Positions 43,680 to 52,171 of a stretch of DNA of 64,000 nt are shown here, in pieces. The stretch's first letter is position 1; the number at the start of each line of letters is the position of its first letter. The stretch is from a bacterium. Lineage in GTDB: Bacteria; Sysuimicrobiota; Sysuimicrobiia; Sysuimicrobiales; Humicultoraceae. Location: contig JAVHLI010000002.1 in the NCBI GenBank assembly GCA_031082185.1, positions 186,001 through 250,000 of the forward strand, written 5' to 3'. The notes under the pieces were generated by a model that saw only the letters and a list, made by a program, of their open reading frames with translations, searched no databases and was not told where the DNA came from. The translations under genes were made by a program, and so were the position numbers.

Positions 43680-45266
43680 CTAGCGGGACCCGACCAGCGC
43701 ATCGAAGTACCTGCGTACTATCTCGCGGTATTCCGGCGGTATGCGCATGCGCGACATGTAGCGGTCGGCCTCAGCCCGCACCGTCCCTCCCGCGCGCCCC
43801 GGCACCGCCCGCACCTGCCCTGGCCTGCCGGGCCCCAGCAAATCCGAGGTCGCGGCACGGCCCTCGCCCTGCATCCCGCGGATGCGGGTCTGCGGACGCT
43901 CGCCCTCCAGTCGCGGAGTGCGCTCTCCCAGCCTGTCCTGGACCACACCCTGCCCGGCGGTGGTTCCCTGGTTGGGACCAGGAGGCGGCTCCTGCTCGGC
44001 CGGTCCCTCTCCCTGCTGGAGCTGCCGCCGCCCCGGCGCCGCGCCGCCCGGCTGCACAGCGGCCTCGGGCGGCTGCTCCGACTGGGTGGGCGCGCCGCTT
44101 CCTCCGCGTGCTATCCGGTCGGCAGACCTGCGCAGGTCGCGCTGCGCCTGCGTCAATCCCTCTTCGTCGGCCAGCATCGCCCGGAGCTCCTCCATGTCCA
44201 TGGCGCCCTGCCGCAGCGCCTGCCTGGCCCCTGCGGTGTTCCCGGCAGCCGTCTGCCGCCGGGCCGCCGCGGCCTGCTCCCGCCCGCGGGTTGGAACCTC
44301 CCCCTCGCTCCCACCCTCAGATAGGGCTTCGATCTGGCGCATCAGGGAACGGCGCTCCTCGGGTGAGGGGTTCTGCGCCAGCCGCTCGGCGATCTCCTGG
44401 AACTGCCTGATCGTCCGGTCCAGGGCGGCGCGCTGGCGGAAGAGCTGCTGGGGTAGGGCGGAATCGGGCGTGGCCGGCCTCTCACCTGATTGCTCGCGCC
44501 TTGCCCTCACCTGCCGCCGGGAGGCCTCGATCTGACGGCCCAGCGACTCGATGCGCGAGAGCGCCTCGTAGCGGTCCAGCCGCTCGCGCTGGAGGTCCTC
44601 ACCCAGGCGCCGAAGTGAACCTGCCGTGCGCCGGGAGGACCGGGCGCGATCGAGACGCGCCTGGTCCTCCATCGCATCGGCCGCCCGCTCAATGCGGCGG
44701 CCTTCCTGGCGGATGGTCTGCGCCACCTGGCGCGCTGGTGTCCCGGGCACCGAAAACCCGGTAAGTAACCAACCGGATGCAACCGTAACCGCGGCCAGCC
44801 CCACGGCGGCCCACATCGGACGGCCGGGCAGCCACCCTATGCTCCGCGCGGGTGAGTGGACCGCTGTCCAACGCGCGGCATCGGCCACCACCGCGGGAGA
44901 CAGCGCCGTGGGCGGGTGCGTTCCGGCCAACACCTCAACCGCGGTCGCCATCCGGTCTCTACCTTCGAACCGGTGGTCCAGAACCTGCGCGGCCATCAGA
45001 GGCGGCACGCGCCAGAAGGCGAACAGCAGCAAGAAGGTGAGCACGCCGGCAGCCAGCCCCAGTCCGCACAGCAAGGCGTAGGGCAGGGTGATCGGGATTA
45101 CGGCGCGCGCAAGCACGAGCGCCAGCACCACGAGGATCCAACTCAGCGCAACCCATCCGCTCCACAGCCAGGCGCGGCGCGCGGCCAGGCGCCGGCATGC
45201 ACCCTCAACGGTATAGAGGACCTCGTTGCGCTCCATCTCACCCCGGTTCTCAATTGAAGCTGCCAT
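43680..45266 (-). CDS. Membrane protein with long coiled-coil and low-complexity region
   Basis: A 528-residue protein. Residues 15-95 hold two membrane helices (SWILVVLALVLARAVIPITL and a second); another lies near 165-185. Then comes a long Arg/Gln/Glu-rich coiled coil, a Gly/Pro/Gln-rich disordered part, and a short conserved-looking end (YMSRMRIPPEYREIVRRYFDAL). Proteins with this layout (some annotated DUF4175) occur beside moxR/DUF58/VWA genes. The function is unknown; the long coil suggests a scaffold. ATG at 45266 lies 8 bp after the permease stop. Confidence 0.78.
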   Translation of the reverse strand: MAASIENRGEMERNEVLYTVEGACRRLAARRAWLWSGWVALSWILVVLALVLARAVIPITLPYALLCGLGLAAGVLTFLLLFAFWRVPPLMAAQVLDHRFEGRDRMATAVEVLAGTHPPTALSPAVVADAARWTAVHSPARSIGWLPGRPMWAAVGLAAVTVASGWLLTGFSVPGTPARQVAQTIRQEGRRIERAADAMEDQARLDRARSSRRTAGSLRRLGEDLQRERLDRYEALSRIESLGRQIEASRRQVRARREQSGERPATPDSALPQQLFRQRAALDRTIRQFQEIAERLAQNPSPEERRSLMRQIEALSEGGSEGEVPTRGREQAAAARRQTAAGNTAGARQALRQGAMDMEELRAMLADEEGLTQAQRDLRRSADRIARGGSGAPTQSEQPPEAAVQPGGAAPGRRQLQQGEGPAEQEPPPGPNQGTTAGQGVVQDRLGERTPRLEGERPQTRIRGMQGEGRAATSDLLGPGRPGQVRAVPGRAGGTVRAEADRYMSRMRIPPEYREIVRRYFDALVGSR

Positions 45267-45274
45267 CGTTGGCC

Positions 45275-46003
45275 CTACCCGCCTCGGCCCTCGGCCCGCG
45301 TTGCGTCCACCTGACCGGCGATCAAGCGGACACCCAGGGACGAGATGGCCAGATAGACCGTTCCTGCAACGCCCATCCACCAGTGCCACCCGCTGTGCAC
45401 CAAGAGGTCAACCATGCGGATTGGGCTGGCCGCCCACAACGGCTCGGGCAAAGCCGCCGCCCCGCCGAACAACGCGGCCAGAGATCCCCAGTGCACGATG
45501 GTGCGCGCGAACTCCGAGACGAAGCGTCCACCCAGCCAGGCACCCCAGACTCCCGCGGCCGTGGCGACGGCCACGGTCAGCACTCCGGCCCGGGCGACCG
45601 TTGCCACTTGGCCGCCGCGCAGGGCGGCACCCAGCACCACCAGTGGGAGCAGGATCGCGACCAGGTAGAGAGCGTAGATGGCGCTGGACTGCCACTTGCC
45701 GGCCGCTATGGCCCGCGCGGAGAACGCGGACACCGCCAAATCCGGTATCCCCTTCTCTCCCTCCAGCGCCAGCTCGGAGGAAGCGACGGCCGACGACACA
45801 TAGGTAACCGCGAGCATCTGGACCGTCAGCAGCAGTGAGAGAAGTTCGGCGTCGCGCAGCCCGAAGGCGCCGGACTCCGAGGGAAGCGTCAGCAGCACCA
45901 GGGTCCCGCAGGCCGCCAGCAGTGCAGTCTGCGTCCAGATACCCCGGGAGGTACCCAGCCGTATTCGCAGATCCCCTCGGGCCACAGGGTTGATGCCTGG
46001 CAT
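45275..46003 (-). CDS. ABC-2-type membrane protein, permease-like
   Basis: A 242-residue protein with about six hydrophobic segments, starting NPVARGDLRIRLGTSRGIWT, then LLSLLLTVQMLAVTYVSSAVASSELALEGEKGI and DLAVSAFSARAIAAGKWQSS. The pattern (cytoplasmic start, SSELALEGEKGIPDLA loop) is that of ABC-2 permeases near MoxR/VWA loci. No ABC ATPase gene is adjacent. ATG at 46003 has GAGG 7 nt upstream. Confidence 0.7.
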   Translation of the reverse strand: MPGINPVARGDLRIRLGTSRGIWTQTALLAACGTLVLLTLPSESGAFGLRDAELLSLLLTVQMLAVTYVSSAVASSELALEGEKGIPDLAVSAFSARAIAAGKWQSSAIYALYLVAILLPLVVLGAALRGGQVATVARAGVLTVAVATAAGVWGAWLGGRFVSEFARTIVHWGSLAALFGGAAALPEPLWAASPIRMVDLLVHSGWHWWMGVAGTVYLAISSLGVRLIAGQVDATRAEGRGG

Positions 46004-46023
46004 GGCCGCACCTCGGCCGCTGC

Positions 46024-47622
46024 TCACGGCGCGGTGAGAGGTACCAGTACGAGCTGCAACGACGGCTCTGGTCGGTTGCCCCATAGGAGTCCGCCCGCAG
46101 GGTCGCGGATCCAACCTAGCAACCAGGCCGGCTCTCCTCTAAGTATAGCACCGGCCTCCAGGCGCGCGAACGCCCATGCCTGCAGGGCGGGATTGGGGTC
46201 GGCGCGCTGGAGCCTTCCCGGTACCTGCCACTGCCGATCATCGAGCGCAATCCGCGCCGCGGGCCCCACCGCCGGAATCGGTTGGACCCTGCCGGCCGCG
46301 TACACCCAGGCCGGCTCCAGCCTGTGACCCGAGCGGTTGGCCACGGTGACCTCGGCCCCCCCAGGCATCGGTGCGAAGGTCCCGGTGATCGGCAGCGGTA
46401 CGATCGCGGTGCCGGTGAGAAGCACGCCCCCGGCGCTGCCCTCTAACGAGGTTCCATCAAAGTGCACAACGCGGAGCCGGGCAGGGACCGATGGGCGCAG
46501 CAGCAGGTTCCGTCCCGTCACCACGGCGACGCCTTCGCCGTGTGCGTGGACCCCCCTGGCGGCGACCGCGAGCAGGCCGTGACCGGTTCCCGGCAACCCT
46601 TCGATAACGCTGGAGGCAACCACACCGGACGCCGCTCGTCGGGCGAGCGCGGCCGTCCATATCGCCGCACCGGTGGCAACCGCCAGCACCAGAACGGTCG
46701 CGATCACGCCTGTGGGCCGGAGCCCGGCGAGGAACCGGCTGAGCCTGCGTGCTGCCAACACGTATGCCAAAACCAGTATCCCGATCGCGGCCTGGGTGCG
46801 CGGCGGCACGCCGCGGTCCGGTGGCACCGTGGCCTCGAGGCCCGGCGCCACGGCCGGGAGGTCGCCTGCCAGCACCTGCTCCCATGCCCGATCCTGGATG
46901 GGCCGGCCGCGGCGCTCAGGCAGGGCGGCGTCGTGCCCCCACACCGTGGTCCTACCGAGCCCCACGCCTCCCCCGGCGATACGCGCGAGCAGGGGTTCCA
47001 GCGTCGGGCCGCGCAGGTGCCGCACGTCGTCTCCCGACGGCATAGCCAGCAGCCGGCCTCCTGACCACACCCACTGAAGGATCGCCCGGCGTTGCTGATC
47101 GGTGATCCGGCGCTCATCCAGATCCCGAACCACCAGCAGCCGAACCGACTGGTAGGCCTGCCACACAGTGGGCAACGCCTCCGGTTCCATGTAGGCCACC
47201 CCGAGGCCGGATGTACGCACCGCGACACCCTCGATGCCCAACGGCTCGGCAGAGAGGACTGCCGCGATCTCGTCCACGGGCCGCAGGCGCGGCAGAGCAA
47301 GCGACGCCACCTGCCCCAGCCGGTCGTGAAGCCGCACGGTGCCGGGCGAACGCGCATCGTAGAAGATCACGGGCACGAACACCCTCAGGCGGGCGCCCGG
47401 GGCCGCCCGAACCGGCACGGCAAAGCTTGTGCCGGCCTGGCCCGAGGGGCCGAAAGTGTCAATTTGCAGCATTCCGTCCACACCGCCGGGTGGAACTACC
47501 AGATCAATCCACACCGGCGTCCAGGCACCCAACCGCACTCGACCATCGTAGCCAAGGCTCGCGACGGTCAGCAGGCGGTCAGCCGCGGCATGGACGGGGA
47601 CCGGGACAACAAACGCGACCAC
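46024..47622 (-). CDS. Exported membrane-anchored protein, glutamine-amidotransferase-like fold
   Basis: About 532 residues. The N-terminus is hydrophobic (VVAFVVPVPVHAAADR), likely a signal peptide; an extracytoplasmic beta-rich domain follows (GYDGRVRLGAWTPVWIDLVVP), then a class I GATase-like part (LLVVRDLDERRITDQQRRAILQWVWSGGRLLAM) and two membrane helices near residues 260 and 295. The start is uncertain: GTG at 47622 has no ribosome site and gives a signal peptide lacking Arg/Lys, and no other normal start exists until deep within fmdB. It heads the cluster ahead of the permease, coiled-coil, MoxR and VWA genes. Confidence 0.72.
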   Translation of the reverse strand: MVAFVVPVPVHAAADRLLTVASLGYDGRVRLGAWTPVWIDLVVPPGGVDGMLQIDTFGPSGQAGTSFAVPVRAAPGARLRVFVPVIFYDARSPGTVRLHDRLGQVASLALPRLRPVDEIAAVLSAEPLGIEGVAVRTSGLGVAYMEPEALPTVWQAYQSVRLLVVRDLDERRITDQQRRAILQWVWSGGRLLAMPSGDDVRHLRGPTLEPLLARIAGGGVGLGRTTVWGHDAALPERRGRPIQDRAWEQVLAGDLPAVAPGLEATVPPDRGVPPRTQAAIGILVLAYVLAARRLSRFLAGLRPTGVIATVLVLAVATGAAIWTAALARRAASGVVASSVIEGLPGTGHGLLAVAARGVHAHGEGVAVVTGRNLLLRPSVPARLRVVHFDGTSLEGSAGGVLLTGTAIVPLPITGTFAPMPGGAEVTVANRSGHRLEPAWVYAAGRVQPIPAVGPAARIALDDRQWQVPGRLQRADPNPALQAWAFARLEAGAILRGEPAWLLGWIRDPAGGLLWGNRPEPSLQLVLVPLTAP

Positions 47623-47684
47623 CGCCAGGACGGCGATGGCCGCAGAAGCTACCCGGACGGGTGTGAAACCGGGGCGGTCTTTCC

Positions 47685-47957
47685 CTAAGACTTCTCGGAA
47701 GCGGCCGGCGCGGATGGCGGCGTGGCCCCAGAAGTGCTGGCAGGGTCTTTTGGTGCGGTGTCGCCGTTGCCGGATGGCGGACTCTTCCGGTAGTCGGTGC
47801 TGTGAAACCCGCTGCCCTTGAAGATCAGGCCGACCGAAGAGTACACCTTCCGGGCATCCCCGCCACACTGCGGGCACCCAGGCGCGGGTTCACCCACAGG
47901 CCGGAAGACCTCGAAGTCGTGATGGCACCGCGTGCAGCGGTATTCATAGATCGGCAT
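47685..47957 (-). CDS. FmdB-family zinc ribbon protein
   Basis: A 90-residue protein starting MPIYEYRCTRCHHDFEVF, with CxxC pairs CTRC and CPQC that bind one zinc, then KVYSSVGLIFKGSGFHSTDY. The tail is Ser/Pro/Thr-rich. FmdB-type proteins were named for a regulator of formamidase, but most have no known role. ATG has GGAGGG 5 nt upstream. It may be first in the cluster that runs down to ltaE. Confidence 0.93.
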   Translation of the reverse strand: MPIYEYRCTRCHHDFEVFRPVGEPAPGCPQCGGDARKVYSSVGLIFKGSGFHSTDYRKSPPSGNGDTAPKDPASTSGATPPSAPAASEKS

Positions 47958-48092
47958 CTAAACCCTCCAACAACCAAACCAGCCTGCCACTCTTGGCAAT
48001 CCGCAAGTGGTAACGCGGAATCCTTCGCAGAATATTCCGAGGCCCGTCGGCGGTCCCGGAAGCCGGCGGCCCCTCCGGGGAGCCGATGGCCC

Positions 48093-49298
48093 TCAGCAGA
48101 CCGGGTAGCGCCCCTCGGCAAGATCCTGCGACAGCTGCCGGATGTTCGCCAGTTCATAGTCGAGGATCTCGCGCACCCGTCGTTCCACCGTGCTGCGACG
48201 GGCGTGCCGCGCCAATACGAGCTGGGCCGCGGCGACCTTTGGCTGGTCCACGGGCGATCCGATCTGGCTCAGCAGCCACACGTAGACCTCATCAATGCCG
48301 GGAACGTCAAGGTAGATCTTGTTGGCCACCTGGTGCGTCAGGATAGTGTAGATCTTGCCGACGTGCGACACCGGGTTCTTGCCGGCCGCGGCCTCGGTCC
48401 CCATCGGGCGGTTCAGCGCGATCACGCCGTTGACCTTGTTCCCGCGTCCCACCTGGCCCGAGTCACCGCTCTCAGCGGAGGTGCCGGTCACGGTCAGGTA
48501 CATGCCTCCGATTCCGCGGCCGGGCTCGTCGAGCGTGTTCAGGTACAGTTGAGCCTTGGTGAAGGACTGCATCGTTGCCAGCCGGTCTGATACGGCCGCG
48601 TGCAGCTCGGCCTTCCTGCGAATGTAGGTGGCCTCGCTGTCAACGAACCGGTCCACAAAGGCCACCGCCGTGGTCAGGTGAAGCTCGTCCCCCTGCCGGA
48701 ATCCCATCACCTTGATATCCTCCCCCACCTCGGGGAAGTGCTCCTTGAAGGTGCGGGAGTTCATCAGGCGCTCGACGTCCAGCACTGCCTGCTCGGTGGG
48801 CGTAAGCGGCGCATAACCCACGGCCGCGGAGGTGTCGTTGGCCACGGGCGCGCCCGCGCGGTGGAATATGTCAACCAGCTCTGGGGCGCCGGGCTTGATC
48901 TGGACGTCGTAGGCTACGTGCTTCTCGGAGTCCACGAACCGCAGGTTCTCCCGAATCCATGCCTTGGCGGTGTCCACCGCGATCTCTTCTACCGGGATCT
49001 CCTCACCGTTGGCAAAAGCGGTCGCCCGATCGCCGAAGATCAGCCGCATAGGTTCGGTCACGACGCCCCCGCCCAACCGGATCTCCGCGTTGCCGGCCAC
49101 CAGAAACGCCTTGTCAATGTTGTGGTGGAGAATCCGGCCGAAGCGCTGCAGGTACTCGCGGCTCAGCGCTATCGAGACCCGCTCCATGATAGCGTCGCAG
49201 ATCGAGTCGGGATGGCCCACCCCTTTGCGCTCTACGATCTCAACCTTGTGACGGGCCACAGGCGTGCGGGATAGGACGTCCACGGTAATGTTGCGCAT
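48093..49298 (-). CDS. S-adenosylmethionine synthetase, archaeal type
   Basis: A 401-residue protein of the archaeal MAT family, not the bacterial MetK family. It starts MRNITVDVL like methanogen enzymes and has [108 protein letters not shown] and HVGKIY. It joins methionine and ATP to make SAM. No bacterial-type metK is in the window. GGAGGG is 5 nt before the ATG. Archaeal-type MATs are known in a few bacteria, probably by transfer. Product SAM feeds QueA and, via MTA, MtnP. Confidence 0.95.
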   Translation of the reverse strand: MRNITVDVLSRTPVARHKVEIVERKGVGHPDSICDAIMERVSIALSREYLQRFGRILHHNIDKAFLVAGNAEIRLGGGVVTEPMRLIFGDRATAFANGEEIPVEEIAVDTAKAWIRENLRFVDSEKHVAYDVQIKPGAPELVDIFHRAGAPVANDTSAAVGYAPLTPTEQAVLDVERLMNSRTFKEHFPEVGEDIKVMGFRQGDELHLTTAVAFVDRFVDSEATYIRRKAELHAAVSDRLATMQSFTKAQLYLNTLDEPGRGIGGMYLTVTGTSAESGDSGQVGRGNKVNGVIALNRPMGTEAAAGKNPVSHVGKIYTILTHQVANKIYLDVPGIDEVYVWLLSQIGSPVDQPKVAAAQLVLARHARRSTVERRVREILDYELANIRQLSQDLAEGRYPVC

Positions 49299-49339
49299 TC
49301 TCGCCCTCCTAGGCTAACCCGATACGGGTCACGCGCCAC

Positions 49340-49368
49340 ACTATAGCAGAACCGGCGTAGCGCGAGAA
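49340..49368 (-). promoter_or_regulatory. Extended -10 promoter of the archaeal-type SAM synthetase gene
   Basis: TGC plus TATAGT (49345-49340) with a weak -35 (TTCTCG at 49368-49363), 17-bp spacing. The leader would be about 35 nt, too short for a SAM riboswitch. Confidence 0.5.
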
Positions 49369-49386
49369 GCGGCCCGGGGCTTCGGG

Positions 49387-50055
49387 CTACGCCGGGCGGA
49401 TGCCGCGGCGCCTGGCTAACGCGGGCACGAGCACAACCCCGGCCAGGAACCCGCCTATGTGCGCCCACCAGGCCACCGTGGTAATCCCGGGGGCTCCCAA
49501 CGCTGCCACGCCTGAGAGCAACTGAAGAACGAACCAGAGGGAGAGCACAAGCACCGCCGGCAGCTCCGCCAGGCGAACGAAGATCCCCAGTATCAGAAGA
49601 GACAGGATGCGCGCCCTCGGGTAGAGGACGATGTAGGCGCCGAGCACGCCGGCGATCGCGCCGCTCGCGCCTATCAGGGGCACGGGTGAGGACGGTGAGG
49701 TGGCCACGTGGGCCAGCCCTGCGATCACGCCGGTGACGAGGTAGAACGCCAGGAACCGGCCGTGCCCCATCGCATCTTCCACGTTGTCCCCGAAGATCCA
49801 GAGATAGAGCATGTTCCCGCCCAGGTGCGCCCAGCTACCGTGCAGGAAGATCGAGGTAATCAGGCCCAGCCAGGCATCGGGCCACGGCCCGGCGGTCACG
49901 GCCTTGGGAACCGCGCCCAGGGAGGCGTAGAGGGCCATCTGTGCGCCGCCGCCCAGGCTCTCGGCGTAGAGAAAGGTGCCGACGCACGCGGCGATGAGGC
50001 TGTAGACGACCACGGGCGGCGACGCGGAGCGGGTGCTGTCCCGCAGCGGGATCAC
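49387..50055 (-). CDS. Rhomboid-family intramembrane serine protease
   Basis: A 222-residue protein with six membrane segments. The catalytic Ser is in GASGAIAGVLGAY and the His in WWAHIGGFLAG. The HGSWAHLGGNMLYLWIFGDNVED loop is a rhomboid hallmark. It cleaves membrane proteins within the bilayer; targets are unknown. Start is GTG, overlapping the ispG stop as GTGA. Confidence 0.93.
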   Translation of the reverse strand: MIPLRDSTRSASPPVVVYSLIAACVGTFLYAESLGGGAQMALYASLGAVPKAVTAGPWPDAWLGLITSIFLHGSWAHLGGNMLYLWIFGDNVEDAMGHGRFLAFYLVTGVIAGLAHVATSPSSPVPLIGASGAIAGVLGAYIVLYPRARILSLLILGIFVRLAELPAVLVLSLWFVLQLLSGVAALGAPGITTVAWWAHIGGFLAGVVLVPALARRRGIRPA

Positions 50056-51137
50056 GGAGCAGGCCCGACCGCGCCGTACCGCTCGCGGGCAATCGTCCAG
50101 ACCGTCTCCATGAGCGCGTCAATCAGTTGGTGTTCCGGAAGACTGGCCACGATCCTCCCGTCCCTGAAGATCAGCCCCATCCCCCGTCCGCAGGCGACGC
50201 CGACGTCGGCCATGCGTGCCTCGCCCGGTCCGTTAACCGCGCACCCCATCACCGCCACCTTCACGGGAGATGGGATGTGGCGGAGGCGCTGCTCCACTTC
50301 CTGGGCGATCCGGATGATGTCCACCTCGGCTCGGCCGCAGGACGGGCAGGCCACGAACTGCACCCCGCGCGAGCGCAGTCCCAGACTCTTGAGGATCTCA
50401 TACGCGGCCCGCACCTCCTCCACGGGATCGGCCGCCAGCGACACCCGTATCGTGTCCCCGATCCCCCGGGCCAGTACAGTCCCGATTCCCACCGCGGACT
50501 TCAACCCACCCGCCCATGCGGTGCCGGCCTCGGTCACGCCCACGTGCAGCGGATAGCGGGTCCGCTCGCTCAGAGCCGTGTAGGCCTCGATCATCATAGG
50601 CACGTCGGACGCCTTGACGGAAATGACGATGTCGTGGAACTCCAGGTCCTCCAGAACCCGCACGTCTTCCAGGGCGCTCTCCACGAGCGCGTCCGCACAG
50701 GGTCGGCCAAACCTCCGCAGCGCGGCCTTGGACAGCGAGCCCACGTTGGCTCCGATGCGGATCGGGATCCCGCGGGCCCTGGATTCGCGCGCTACAATCC
50801 GGGTACGTGCGCGGCTGCCTATGTTGCCCGGATTGATGCGCAGCTTGTCTACCCCGGCCTCCAGGGCCAGGAGGGCGAGGCGGTGGTCGAAGTGGATGTC
50901 GGCGACCACCGGCAGCGGGCTCCTGGACTTGATCTGGGCCAGCGCCGCGGCGGCTTCGGCGTCGGGGACGGCAAGCCGCACGATCTCGCATCCCTCGGCG
51001 GCGAGTTGGTAGATCTGGACCAGCGTTGCCTCAACGTCCCGCGTGTCGGTGACGGTCATGGACTGCACGGCCACCGGCGCGCCGCCGCCGATCTCCACCG
51101 GTCCGACCTTCACCTTCCTGGTCAGCAGACGGTGCAT
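50052..51137 (-). CDS. ispG: 4-hydroxy-3-methylbut-2-en-1-yl diphosphate synthase
   Basis: A 361-residue enzyme of the MEP isoprenoid pathway. The start RKVKVGPVEIGGGAPVAVQSMT, the TIM-barrel blocks LPVVADIHFDHRLAL and DKLRINPGNIGS, and the [4Fe-4S] Cys residues in FVACPSCGR and GCAVNGPGE are diagnostic. It follows rseP by 5 bp. Together with dxr it shows the lineage uses the MEP route. Confidence 0.97.
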   Translation of the reverse strand: MHRLLTRKVKVGPVEIGGGAPVAVQSMTVTDTRDVEATLVQIYQLAAEGCEIVRLAVPDAEAAAALAQIKSRSPLPVVADIHFDHRLALLALEAGVDKLRINPGNIGSRARTRIVARESRARGIPIRIGANVGSLSKAALRRFGRPCADALVESALEDVRVLEDLEFHDIVISVKASDVPMMIEAYTALSERTRYPLHVGVTEAGTAWAGGLKSAVGIGTVLARGIGDTIRVSLAADPVEEVRAAYEILKSLGLRSRGVQFVACPSCGRAEVDIIRIAQEVEQRLRHIPSPVKVAVMGCAVNGPGEARMADVGVACGRGMGLIFRDGRIVASLPEHQLIDALMETVWTIARERYGAVGPAP

Positions 51138-51142
51138 CTTGA

Positions 51143-52171
51143 CTACAGTCGCGCGACGTCACGAACGGTCAGCCCGATCAGAAGCAGCAGCAGCAGGGCG
51201 AAACCGATCGTGTGCACCAGGCCCTCCCGGCGCGGGTCGAGCGGACGCCGGCGCACCGCCTCCACCAGCAGGAACACCAAGCGGCCTCCATCCAGCGCCG
51301 GCAGCGGGAGCAGGTTGAAGAACCCGATGATCACACTGAGAAACGCGGCCACATGGAAGAACACCGCCGCTCCGGAATCCGCCGCCTGCGCCAGGATGCT
51401 ACCGGCGGCCACAGGCCCTCCCAAGTTTTCCAGGAGCTTGCGCTCGCGGGTCAACGACACCAGGGCCCCGCTCAGCGTGGTCACGAGCTGCCCTGTCCGC
51501 TCCACTCCCCAGGCGAGGGCCGCCGGAGGATTGAGGCGTTTCCAGAGCGGCTCGGGGGAAAACCCTATCCGGCCGACGCCGCGCCCTGGGTCCAGCCGGG
51601 GAGTAACGGTCACCGTGAACTCCTGCGTGCCGCGGAGCACGCGCAGCTCCAACGGCCGCCCGGCGCTGCGGTGGATCGTTTCGATGATGCGCTCCCCATT
51701 CGGCATCGTCACGCCGTCTATGGACACGATCAGATCGCCTTGTTGAAGCCCGGCGGCCGCTGCCGGCCATCCGCTTTCCACCGTGCCGATGCGCGTGCTG
51801 GGTCCTGAGGGGATCCCTGCGGTTCCGGCGGCCACGGCCAGGATTACCACGGCCATAAGCATGTTCATTATCGGGCCGGCGGCTATGATGGCCATCCGTG
51901 CGCCAACGCTCTTGGAGGTGAAGCTGTCAGGGCCGCTGCCGCCCTGGCTGTCCTCGCCCTCCATGCGCACGAAACCGCCCAGGGGTATGAGGTTGATGGA
52001 GTATCTCGTCCCGCCCTTCTGCCAGCCCACAATCTGGGGACCAAACCCCAGGGCGAATACGTGGACGCGCACCCCGGCGCGGCGGGCCATCAGGAAGTGC
52101 CCCAACTCGTGCACGAAGATCATGGCGCCAAACGCGGCTATCGCCGCCAGTACGTTGTGCACAGACCTCAC
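51143..52171 (-). CDS. rseP: RIP metalloprotease RseP (site-2 protease)
   Basis: A 342-residue membrane protease. Zinc-binding HELGH occurs in the first membrane helix, followed by NLIPLGGFVRMEGED, one PDZ domain (WPAAAAGLQQGDLIVSIDG), and the second zinc motif region FNLLPLPALDGGRL. It cuts anti-sigma factors or signal peptide remnants. GTG at 52171 overlaps the dxr stop as GTGA; a GTG three codons later (52162) with GAGG before it is an alternative. Confidence 0.95.
   Translation of the reverse strand: MRSVHNVLAAIAAFGAMIFVHELGHFLMARRAGVRVHVFALGFGPQIVGWQKGGTRYSINLIPLGGFVRMEGEDSQGGSGPDSFTSKSVGARMAIIAAGPIMNMLMAVVILAVAAGTAGIPSGPSTRIGTVESGWPAAAAGLQQGDLIVSIDGVTMPNGERIIETIHRSAGRPLELRVLRGTQEFTVTVTPRLDPGRGVGRIGFSPEPLWKRLNPPAALAWGVERTGQLVTTLSGALVSLTRERKLLENLGGPVAAGSILAQAADSGAAVFFHVAAFLSVIIGFFNLLPLPALDGGRLVFLLVEAVRRRPLDPRREGLVHTIGFALLLLLLIGLTVRDVARL

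Noticed and set aside
47958-48092. Terminator between the SAM synthetase gene and fmdB
   Set aside because: Only small stems (for example a 5-bp TGCCA/TGGCA) are present, without a U-tract. I see no convincing terminator or promoter in this gap.
49299-49340. SAM riboswitch before the SAM synthetase gene
   Set aside because: The leader from the likely promoter is only about 35 nt, too short for any known SAM riboswitch, and no terminator is present.
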